DNA of 64,000 bases, from contig CM060990.1 in assembly GCA_030765065.1 (NCBI GenBank), positions 496,300,190 through 496,364,189 of the forward strand, read 5' to 3'. The position numbers and the translations under genes are program-made. This document shows positions 55,185 to 64,000 of the stretch, piece after piece. Under the pieces are notes generated by a model. The model worked only from the letters and a program-made list of their open reading frames with translations, was not told the origin of the DNA and searched no databases. The DNA is from Deroplatys truncata (lineage: Eukaryota > Arthropoda > Insecta > Mantodea > Mantidae). Positions within the stretch are counted from its first letter, which is position 1. Each line of letters opens with the position of its first letter.

Positions 55185-56149
55185 TCAAATGCCATTTCCT
55201 AATAAATGTGCGAGTGCTGATCTATGATAAACAATTCTTACGTCCAATTCAGGTAATGTAGAGCAAATCATGTCACTAAGTGCTTTCGTCACTAACAATT
55301 TTGAAATATGAAATCTATGGAATCCCGCAAATATAACTTCGAACTTCTTCACTTTTTGGCACCACTGTTTGGTAGGTCGAATAAGTCCCCCCCCCTCTGG
55401 AAATAACTGTAATCCAGTCCTGAGGCACTTGTGTTGATAAATTACAGTAGCTGTCTTTGCTTCCCAATGTACTATCAAAGGACCGACATTTGTATGCAAT
55501 ATAACTCGCAAGATATTTTACAGTCCATATTGAAATCTTCAATTTCAAAATTTTCCTTTATGCTCGTATCTTCTAACAATATTGCCTCCTCATATTCAGT
55601 GGGTGCTGAAAGTCCTATAGCAATGTCATGCATCCATAGTCTCATGTTTTTCCTATCGCTGATAATGCAATTATGCTTAATCCAATATGCTGAATAATAT
55701 GAAGTCAACATTGTTATATTACTTTCAGTAAACATGACCAAATAAAATATAGTTTTGAGATGACGTAACTTTTCGCTGGTACTGTTGCTCTTATTTGTGC
55801 TCGAACCCGGAAGAGAGACATAATGCCAATTCGGAATCAACAAACATGGCACCGCATCACAACATCAAATTTTCCCTAGAGGTAAGCCAGTAATTCGTTT
55901 TTTAAATCCCGTTCGTGACCTCAGACCGAAAATGTACTGAGCGACTCGAGCATTATCAGTGTTGAATTTATCACTCCGTTTACAGCGAGACACCCACATG
56001 CTCCTTGGTTTATCTTTTTTAGAAAATCTATCATACATAATTCCAGCGGTTTTTGTTCCTATATTGGAACAATGCGCAACAGCATAGTTAACTTTGTTTT
56101 TTGAAACGTTCATTTTGAACACGAATGCACACCACACTTGTATTTCCAA
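55185..56149 (-). pseudogene. P-element-like (THAP) transposase remnant
   Basis: The N-terminal piece (56149-55868) resembles a degraded THAP zinc finger (AVAHCSNIGTKTAG, SMWVSRCKRSDKF), lacking some metal ligands. The C-terminal pieces (55.72-55.19 kb) have YLASYIAYKC and GGLIRPTKQWCQKV followed by a helical tail, as in the last domain of P transposase and THAP9. The catalytic middle is absent or unreadable. Confidence 0.5.
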
Positions 56150-56159
56150 ATCGCATCCA

Positions 56160-56650
56160 CAATTAGAACTAACTTCTACGCAATCGGCAAGAGCATTAGT
56201 AGTATAGATTTGCGGTTCCTAAAACACTTAATATGCATGGAATGTCTATTCATATGCAAATGAGCTCCCTCCCCCACTTTCCCCCTTCCACCCCCACCTC
56301 CTAGGTAGTTTTACTTGCACCTGAGGGTCATAAATCTTGTTGAGTACAATGGAAGCTTGACAGTTAAGCAATTAAGGCTGTCAATCAACTGTCAAAACGA
56401 ACAAAGGGGTCATAAATTTAAGGTTCTGTAACAAAGGCGAGATGTTTTTCCTACCCATTCCACATCCGACCACTTCTGCACTGTTGCAGTTACCCACTCC
56501 ACTCCTATTCTTTCTCGAACACGTGGCATACTCATTCCACTAGCTTTTAACAAAAGAACAATGCTTACCCTTCAGCTGTCAAAATGAACAAAGCCCATGA
56601 TGAATTAGGGTTGTGACAAAGAGAACCTAAGCCAGTTAACAGAGAAACAA
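56160..56650. other. Spacer
   Basis: A short C-rich run at 56.27-56.30 kb and nothing coding. Confidence 0.35.
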
Positions 56651-56654
56651 GTTC

Positions 56655-57000
56655 TATTGTCCGGTGCAAGCATTTATTTCTCATTCCACTGCCCCTATAA
56701 CAAAGCCGGTTCCCTTTCCATTGTGGAAGAGATTCTATTGTGTGTGCCTTTCTATTGTCCGAGGCAAGCCTTCTTTAGAAAGACCATCTGGCATACTCAT
56801 TCCACAACCCTATAACAAAGCCGGTCCCTTTCCATTGTGTAAGAGATTCTATTGTATGCCTTTCTATTGTCCCGGGCAAGACTAGTTTAGAAAGACCCCT
56901 GCGGCGTTCCCATTCCACTGCTCCATAACAAAGCCGGTCCCTTTCCATTGTTCGAGCACCTGGTAGCTTAACAAAGGAATCTGAAGGTGGCTTCATGCTC
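56655..57000. repeat. ~130-bp tandem repeat, about three units
   Basis: Units include CATTCCAC.GC.CCATAACAAA, GCCGGTCCCTTTCCATTGTG, AGAGATTCTATTGT and TTTAGAAAGACC. Confidence 0.8.
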
Positions 57001-57319
57001 GTCCTGTCCTTGTTTGCGTGAAAGAGAGAGAAGTCTGTTTACCAACTCTGCGTAACAACGTCAGAGTCGGCCATCATTATTTTTGTCCTGAGGGAGTTCT
57101 CTCCGATGTTTTACGACATCCTACGAATATATCCGAGCATAGTTAACAAGCATTCTGCTTGGCCCATTTCAGGCAGGGACTCTGAAAAAGCGCCTAATAT
57201 ACATTTCATTACATGCATTAAACCTCTGTGTGTGGATATCCATAGATCGGTGCTCGATTCTTGCTGTAATCAAAAGTTTATTGCTAATGAGAAATTGATG
57301 ATTGATATTATTATATCAT

Positions 57320-58000
57320 TACCTTAATTAATAAAAGTGCGTTCAGAGGAGTGTAGCTCGAATCTTACGCAGCGAAACTCTAATGCGTAATAACTATTAA
57401 ACTATGCAAGGTCAGATTAAAAATGTATTTATCAAATATAATTTAATTTTTTATATATCATTACCCTAATTAATGAAAGGGCATTCAGAGGGTTCTAGCT
57501 CGAATCTTACGCAGCGAAACTCTAATGCGCAATAACTATTAAACTATGCACGGCCAGATTAAAATGTATTTAACAAACATAATTTAATTTTTATATATCA
57601 TTACAATAATTAGTAAAAAGGGTGTTCAGAGGGTCCTAGATCGAATCTGCGAAACTCTAATGCACAATAACTATTACACTATGCACGGCTAGATTAAAAT
57701 GTATTTAACAAATATAATTTAATTAATGAAACGGTGTTCAGAGGGTTCTAGATCGAATCTGCGAAACTCTAATGCTTAATAAATATTAAACTATGTGAGT
57801 ATTGGGCGGTCAGATTAAAACGTGTTTAACAAATATAATTTAATTTATACAACATTACAATGTTTAACGAGCTGTATTGTTAGGAACCAGAGGCCCATAT
57901 TTTGAATCTTACCCTGCGAAACGTTATAATAACTATTAAAATATTGAAGCAGGGGGCGGTCGGATTAAAATTGCATTTAGAAAATATAATTATTTATATT
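57320..58000. repeat. ~130-140-bp tandem repeat, five units
   Basis: Units include TTCAGAGGGTTCTAG.TCGAATC, GCGAAACTCTAATGC, AATAACTATTAAACTATG and AGATTAAAATGTATTTAAC plus AAATATAATTTAATT. Later units have diverged and lost short blocks. Confidence 0.85.
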
Positions 58001-58129
58001 AAACCTGGTGCATACTTAGATATCCCGATGCCTAGACAACATTCTTTCTTCTTCTCCTCTCTTTTTCTTTCTATCTATCTCTTTCTTTCTCCACGACTTG
58101 TACACATTCAGGCGTTCGCATATACACGA

Positions 58130-58480
58130 GCACTTGTACACACATCAGCAAACATACACTGGTGCAAGCATGCACACACGTACATGTAAGTACACACACG
58201 CAGATACATACAACAGTACACACACATACATACACCAGTACACACACGCATTCACGCACCTCATGCGTATACATACATACACTAGTGGTCTTACACTCAC
58301 ACATACATATACATGGACACACACACATACACGCACACACTCGCGTACATACATACATACATACACTGTTACACTTGCACATACGTACACGACCACACAC
58401 ACACGTGCAAGCACATATGTCTGTTCACTTACACCCAACAGCACCAACCCGCCCACGCACACACCAACACACGCGCATGC
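58130..58480. repeat. CA/ACATAC-rich simple repeat
   Basis: Dense ACACAC and ACATACAT runs; frames rich in His/Thr (forward) or Val/Cys (reverse) are artefacts. Confidence 0.9.
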
Positions 58481-58599
58481 CCTGAATGAAAAGAGACAAA
58501 ATGATGCAATAAAAACTAATTATAGCTCGGGATGCGACGCGTCATTTACGAATTGTTCGAAACTGGTCTGGATGCATGGGTTCGAATCCTAGGAGTGAT

Positions 58600-59345
58600 T
58601 ACAAATTCATCTTCTAATAACTCCAAAACTAATTAAAATAAAGACAGTAAATAAACTTTATTACTTTTATGTCATTAGTTCCTTTCTTGTGCATATATAT
58701 TAGAGTCCAGGTGTCATGGGCTCGATACTTAATTTTAAAATCTCAATTATCTCAGAAACTAGAAGGGATTAAGGTGCGGACCAAAGCACGATTTTTAGAT
58801 CTTATGATGATCAATTAATGTTTTATATAATTTCCAATCAGTTGTCCCTAGCTCGAATCCCGATCTTTCAGTGACTTCCTTAATTTTCCACTGTGCTCTA
58901 GAATATATCACATAGATCGATGCTGTAACTGCATACAGGTCTCTTAAACACATCAAAATAATATAATAAATAATTTTGTTTCTGGCGTTCTGAGTTCGAA
59001 TACCGATTCAATGAAGTTTACTTATAAATTTAATAACATAGTAAATAATTAAGACAAAGGCACCAAAAAAACCTATTACGTTAATAATATCCAGCGGGTG
59101 TATATTAGGGTACCTGACGTCCTGGTTTCGATCTTTAAGTTTGAATCTCAATTATTGCAGAAACTAGCAGAGATAGAGCTGTAGACGAAAGCATGTTTGA
59201 TAGCTCATACAATGAACAATTAATGCTGTATATAATTTCCAATCAGTTGCCCCTAGTTCGAATCCCGATCTTTCAATGACTTCACTGACTTTCCTCTGTA
59301 CTCTAGAATACATCACTTAGATTGATGCTTTAACTGTATGCAGCT
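58600..59345. repeat. ~400-bp imperfect direct duplication
   Basis: About 58.69-58.93 and 59.10-59.34 kb share AATTTCCAATCAGTTG, CCCTAGCTCGAATCCCGATC, TTTTCC.CTGT.CTCTAGAAT and a following GATTGATGCT part. Confidence 0.65.
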
Positions 59346-59459
59346 TTGTGTAACGACATTATGGATGTACGCCGTGTGAGAGAGAGAGAGCGAGAGGAAG
59401 TGAAACAAGTATGGATAGAAGTGCTGAGAGCCTCTGCGCATGCGCAGCAAGAGATGATG

Positions 59460-59680
59460 TCATTGGATGCAATAATCACGTGACGTGTAAGCATCACAGC
59501 CATGATGACGTGCCGGCATCGCCTGGAGGGGGTTTAGATCCCTATATAAACAGATATCTGCCCATGTTAGAACTGTTGTGTACTTATTAACTTTACATTC
59601 AAGTTTTAAAGAGCATTAAAAGCAACGTGAGCTGCAGGCCGTCTACACATTCAGCACATATCAAAACGTGACAATGCAAG
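59460..59680 (+). promoter_or_regulatory. TATA promoter and first exon of the OB-like gene
   Basis: A CATTGG and an E-box (CACGTG) near 59463-59482, then TATATAAA at 59543-59550. The start codon is at 59674-59676 and the exon ends at a GTGAGT donor (59681). Confidence 0.6.
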
Positions 59681-60653
59681 GTGAGTTTTACATAACTATA
59701 CAAAATCACTGTTGGCTTTTACAATACATTTAATTTTGGTTAAACGTTACAGTACATGAAAGACGATTCGTTACAAAGAGCATCATATTTTCTAATTTGT
59801 GCTTTACATTCACATGGATTTCACTGCATACTCTTCTCCAGTTCACATGATTTTCGCAACACATTCTTCTTACATAAACATTCATACGATTTTCCCCCTC
59901 ATTCTTTGTTTCACTATACACTCACATGATTTCCTCTACTCATTCTTTGTTCCCCTACAAGTTCATGTTCTGTTAACATTCACACGACTTTCTCTGCACA
60001 TTCTTTGCTTCCATTAACATTCACACGATCTTCGCTACATATTCTGCTTACTTAAACATTCATACGATTTTCCCCACTCATTCTTTGTTTCACTATACAT
60101 CCGCACACGACTTCCTCTACTCATTCTTTGGTTCTCTACTGGCTCATCTTCAATGAACATTCACATGATTTTCTGTACTTATTCTTTGTTTCTCTACACA
60201 TTCATAGGCTTACTTACAAAACATACACAACCTAGTTCTAATATAAAGAAGTGTATAACTCGTTCTTCAACTTGAATAATGTAGTGAAAATAATAATTCA
60301 TGACAATGTCTGTTACAGATTGTTTAGCTGATAGACTTAACAAGATGGCTGAAGAGCGTAGTTTCCTACTGACTCGTCGGGTTCAAGATCTCGAAATAGG
60401 TCTAAACTATGAGATAAAGTCCTTAAAGAAAGTTCAAACAAGATATGGTACCAGGATCGTATCTTCGCTGGAGGATTGTCAAGTTTTTTTGCCAGAGCGC
60501 TATAATTCGTTAACCGATCAAGAGATTGCAGAAATACCTGGGAACGTATACCTCCAGTATAACGGCATGGCAGAGACGGGGAAATTTAAGACATGTAAAT
60601 TGTCTTTTTTACATGCAAAGAAGGTGCGTAGAAGTGTCAAACTTAAGTATTGA
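59674..60653 (+). CDS. Intact two-exon gene for an OB-fold-like protein
   Basis: Exon 1 is 59674-59680 (ATG CAA G); the intron runs 59681-60318 with GTGAGT donor and TGTTACAG acceptor; exon 2 is 60319-60653. Together they give 113 codons plus stop without any break. Residues ~1-30 are helical. The core has YEIKSLKKVQTRYG, two short strands, DCQVFLPERYNSLTDQEI, then VYLQYNGMAE and KTCKLSFL, and a basic tail (KKVRRSVKLKY). Same pattern as the R4 gene of copies A and B. An AATAAA lies at 60686-60691. An OB-type single-strand DNA-binding protein is my guess. Preservation next to so much wreckage suggests the gene is used, by host or by a still-active element. Confidence 0.65.
59760..60230 (+). 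repeat. Minisatellite inside the intron
   Basis: Imperfect units with ACATTCACACGATTTTC, CTCTACTCATTC and TTTGTTTC recur roughly nine times. Confidence 0.7.
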
Positions 60654-61550
60654 ATGTTCTCCCATTTCACAATGAAAAATTCATAAATAAAACAACTGAC
60701 TCATTGATATTACATATAAAGATACAAAAGATGCATATTATAGAATTTTATAAAAATTTACGAAATTACAATATCACATGCTTTGAGTTTAATTATATCT
60801 AGCGCATTGAAATAACTCTAAATATCCGAATGTTTATACAAATCTTTGTGCTTCTTTTTACATGTGCCATATGCTTCATTTTACATGTATCATAACAAAA
60901 AATGTAATTCTTTTCAGGTTGCGTTTACTTGACCAAGATAGTTTTCTAAGGCTTTCATTGTGCAATGTTTCAGGGTGTGCAATAAGAGGAAGAAGTAGAG
61001 GAATAGCCTGCTGCCATGCAAAGAATGCTGACGCTATTGGAGGGTGGAATAAGCACCATCGGCACCTACAAGAAACATTTCGGCGAGAAACGGGTGCTGA
61101 GACATCTACATCACCGAAACACATTAAGACAGGATCCTTATATAACATTACAGGGTATACGATGAAACAATACGGCCAATTTTGTATACAATTCAATGCA
61201 TAGCTGAGAGTTAGCTCGAACGAGTCTCCCTATATTCACTGAAATTAAGCATTGTGAGCAATAATTTAAGTGACTGTGAAAATACTTTAAGTAATGGTGA
61301 AATTTGTATCCTAAAAGACTAGAGCCCTGTATACATTAACAGCATTAAGACTGTTTGCCACACTGGAATACAAATTATGAAAATAAAAAGACTTTCATTT
61401 AAATAATAAGGAAATTTGCATAACCTGCTGTTACAAGTGTAATGACATATACAGAAACAATGAGTCGGACGAGAAAGTGATGGAAATGTAAGATAAATAA
61501 TAACAATAAAAGAATTAAGGTATGCTTTTACATAGTGTTTTTATTCATTA
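60654..61550 (+). other. Downstream stretch with a possible extra exon
   Basis: After a TTTCAG near 60972 a frame runs to 61203 (GCAIRGRSRGIACCHAK ... NITGYTMKQYG). An AAG/GTGCGT site near 60626 in the OB-like gene could splice to it, but there is no independent support. Confidence 0.3.
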
Positions 61551-61559
61551 AAAATCCTT

Positions 61560-62060
61560 GCATTCCTAATGAAAAATAAATCATTACAATGATTAGTTTA
61601 AGTTATGTCACAATGATCAAAAAGAGAACCGTCTTTAGATGCATTACTCGATCTTAAGTCAGAGCACCAAAAAATGACAAATCACGGCTTCTCCATTTTA
61701 GATGTGGTGTCACTATTCAGGTAAATTCCTGTAACACAGCAGGTTGAGTATGCAGATCCGTGGTCCTAAATGGGTGAAACAGAGTCTTATCCAGCTTAAC
61801 AGTCTTGAGGATCTCAGCATCAGAAAGTCGAATCACAAGCCTTCTCCACTCGATGAGTACAGGTTTAGCAACAGCATTCTCTTCACCCTGAGACGGTGTA
61901 AAGTATATAAATGTTCAACTTGACAAGGGATTCTAAACTCGTTGTTAGAGTCCAGAACTGATGTATTATATGGTGAAAACACATGTTCCTCTTCTTAGTG
62001 ATCCTGTCGTCGAATATCGGTGTCGGTAACATTGAAGATGCCCATGATTATAGGATTCTG
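61560..62060 (-). pseudogene. Capsid-like protein remnant of a second viral lineage
   Basis: Reading leftwards: NPIIMGIFNVTDTD, FSPYNTSVLDSNNEFRIP, LYTLPS, then WRRLVIRLSDAEILKTVK, FHPFRTTDLHTQP, and after a frameshift SKMEKP, FVIFWCSDLRS and DGSLFDHC. The blocks resemble, in order, a structural protein that accompanies HNH-type polymerase B genes in arthropod endogenous viruses, with a large internal loss after LYTLPS. At least three breaks. Family assignment rests on pattern memory and needs a profile search. Confidence 0.45.
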
Positions 62061-62069
62061 AAGCCCAAT

Positions 62070-62555
62070 AACTGTAGGAACTGCTGATTGCGTGATGTTA
62101 ACCTGATGGGCGTCAAGGGCAGAGCATGATGTGTGCGTCGAATCATTCCATTATTATATCCTCGACGTCGTTGACTTCATCTAAAATCTATAGGCATTAT
62201 GCTTATATCCTTGTTTCTAAAGGCAATGATATTGCTGTTATGCTCCCCTGTTTGCTCTATGAAGCGGATGTTTATGAACAACAGGTAAAATTTGATTTGA
62301 TGGTTCCTGTGAAATACGGTATCCAGCCGTAACAGATGGGAAAACTGGTAGATGGAGTTTCCACTTTTACTATAGAGGAAGGAGACTGATGCAATACTGC
62401 GCTAAATTCGTATGATGCTCAACCTAAATATATTCACTAGGAAATCAGATTCAGACAGCTGATTAGATGGAATAACTGTCACTGAAGGGCCACAGAACGT
62501 TCCTATAGAACAATCACTGGAAAAAAATCAAGAGTGAAAGGACATTTTAATGACA
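62070..62555. other. Probable decayed extension of the capsid-like gene
   Basis: Reverse frames give short hydrophobic pieces without clear motifs. Confidence 0.3.

Positions 62556-62556
<1 letters not shown>

Positions 62557-62620
<64 letters not shown>
62557..62620. repeat. ATT microsatellite
   Basis: About 20 uninterrupted TTA/ATT units. Confidence 0.97.
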
Positions 62621-62622
<2 letters not shown>

Positions 62623-62703
62623 CTGATCTAATAAAGAAGACATTCGCATCCTAATATGAGGAATCTTTAAACGTCAGGCATACAAGCGGGGTATCTATGT
62701 TAC

Positions 62704-63420
62704 TCAATGCTTTTCCGGGGCAAGTATAGCCCTCTGCCTGAGCTTTTTGAATTCCCTTTCAGGCTCTGTCTCCTCTTCGGTATTTCTTCCCTTATTATTC
62801 TTCACTCGAAAACCTCTCCCTCTTGCTTCAATTTCTCTGTTACGTCTCATCATTTCAGCAAGTTGTTTATCCGCAGCTTTTTTCTTATTTACAGCTGTAG
62901 CAGTTTGTGATGCACCTCCAGCGGCGGCTCCTAGTGCTGCAATAATTGGTATGAGTGGTAGAAATCCTCCTCGTTTCTTCTTTTTGGACCCGCCGCCAAC
63001 AGATACCTTTCTCTCAATTTCTCTCTTATGCCTCATCATTTCGGCAGTTGTTTATCTGCTGCCTTTTTCTTATTTACTGCTGAGGCAATTTGGGCTGCAC
63101 CTCCAACAGCAGCGCCTAGAGCTGCAGTAATTGGTATGCTCCTCGTTTCTTCTTCGTGGTTCCTGCACCTGGAGCTATCTTTCCCTTCATAATTGCTGTT
63201 ACTAGTCACGCTGCCAACTTTTTCACCTAATGTAACATCAGATGTTTGCACTCTTTTCCAAGTCGTTTCAGCCAGATCTTGTCAGCAATGTTTCTCGAAG
63301 CAGAGACCTTATGCTGAGCGTAGGCAATGTCGCTAATATTACACGATTCGTCTAACGGAATGATTCCAGGGTCTCCTCTCTTTAATTTTTCTCTACCTTT
63401 ACCCCAGTTCCTCAGTATAT
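62704..63420 (-). pseudogene. Phospholipase A2-like / GGF membrane-peptide virion protein
   Basis: Reading leftwards from about 63420: NWGKGREKLKRGDPGIIPLD, then ESCNISDIAYAQHK and NIADKIWLKRLGKE, the layout of a parvovirus VP1-type phospholipase A2 domain; the catalytic HD pair reads SD, so the His is lost. After frameshifts comes LGEKVGS and a hydrophobic Gly/Ala cassette present twice: IPITAALGAAVGGAAQIASA and IPIIAALGAAAGGASQTATA, each followed by VNKKKAADKQL and KREIE or NREIE. A KKKKRGGFLP basic-plus-GGF motif precedes the second. A basic tail ends at 62704. The domain would help virions leave endosomes in related viruses. Frame breaks near 63255 and 63040. Confidence 0.65.
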
Positions 63421-63429
63421 GTAACCAGG

Positions 63430-63745
63430 TAAATGTACTTCAAAGGTTGCAGGCTAGTGAGAGAGTTAATTAAACCGAAACCTCTTGCGAGCTTAACCAC
63501 CTTAGCTCTCACGTTATACTAATCGATTTTAATGGCACATAGTTCTTTTATACTCTGTCATTGCTTACATTTATTAGCATATATACATTAAGGATGATTT
63601 ATTTTATTTTAGCTGTCAAGCTAGAGCGGATGAAACAAGAATGCTCACAGCCTATTCATATGTTAGACTTTGAAAGCGACTTTAGACGTGAACTTAGTGG
63701 AAAACTGTTTCATGTCAATGTTTTTGACGTGCCCGTCACGTAACC
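63430..63745 (+). other. Possible exon near right edge
   Basis: A TTTTATTTTAG at about 63612 precedes a short open frame (LERMKQECSQPIHML ... NVFDVPVT) that ends in a stop at 63741. Alternatively, a frame starting at 63670 runs into the 21-bp repeat. Confidence 0.3.
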
Positions 63746-63754
63746 CATTCAGGG

Positions 63755-64000
63755 AAAAGGTGACCAGCAAAGGGAAAAATGTTACCAGCAAAGGGAAAAA
63801 CGTGACCAGCAAAGGGAAAAACGTTACCAGCAAAGGGAAAAACGTGACCAGCAAAGGGAAAAAGGTGACCAGCAAAGGGAAAAATGTGACCAGCAAAGGG
63901 AAAAAGGTGACCAGCAAAGGGAAAAACGTGACCAGCAAAGGGAAAAAGGTGACCAGCAAAGGGAAAATGTGACCAGAAAAGGGAAAAAGGTGACCAGCAA
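63755..64000 (+). repeat. 21-bp minisatellite coding VTSKGKN heptads
   Basis: About 11 units of GTGACCAGCAAAGGGAAAAAC with variants at two positions. Being a multiple of three it stays open (VTSKGKN repeated) in frame with the 63670 ATG. It continues past the window edge. Confidence 0.95.

Noticed and set aside
58098..58592. His/Thr-rich forward and Val/Cys-rich reverse frames
   Set aside because: Products of the ACACAC/ACATAC simple repeat.
61001..61203. Third exon of the OB-like gene
   Set aside because: The gene already ends with a stop and AATAAA; splice evidence is weak, so I did not include it in the CDS.
63663..63959. Reverse frame of LVTFFPL repeats
   Set aside because: Antisense of the 21-bp repeat.

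Overview
The window looks like nuclear DNA of an arthropod, most likely an insect with a large repeat-rich genome. I see no bacterial operons, ribosome-binding sites, rRNA, complete tRNA genes or CRISPR. Instead there are GT-AG introns, TATA boxes, AATAAA signals, tRNA-derived SINE heads, mariner, pogo, Merlin and P-type transposon remains, and many minisatellites. Species cannot be read from the sequence.

The dominant content is endogenised DNA virus / giant transposon of the Polinton-Maverick (adintovirus-like) class. Copy A (about 1.78-11.37 kb) and copy B (about 19.5-33.5 kb) are two decayed copies of one element in the same orientation. Their shared gene order is: protein-primed DNA polymerase B, packaging ATPase, small basic GGF-type protein, KYKLG protein, chromodomain integrase, penton-like minor capsid protein, pX-like core protein, double jelly-roll major capsid protein, adenain-like protease, then five right-end genes I cannot name. 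Copy A keeps only the polymerase C-terminus and has a SINE-like insert in its capsid gene. Copy B keeps most of the polymerase but has lost palm motifs B and C. Copy B also has a proline-rich reverse-strand gene on its left.

Between the copies lie an AT-rich stretch, an unrecognised transcription unit at 14.0-16.2 kb (inverted repeat, many CCAAT boxes, TATA box, cysteine-rich secreted protein, coiled-coil protein), and a mariner with long inverted repeats (16.45-18.33 kb).

The right half carries pieces of a second viral lineage: a reverse-strand polymerase B with an HNH-like insertion (37.2-33.7 kb), apparently spliced to upstream exons tandemly duplicated around ATT microsatellites (37.2-39.5 kb); a degenerate capsid-like gene (62.1-61.6 kb); and a phospholipase A2-like/GGF membrane-peptide gene (63.4-62.7 kb). 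An intact two-exon gene at 59.67-60.65 kb encodes a small protein sharing a domain with a right-end gene of copies A and B. It is the best candidate here for a captured viral gene still in use. The remaining 39-59 kb is minisatellites, SINEs and DNA transposon wreckage with no convincing conserved host gene.
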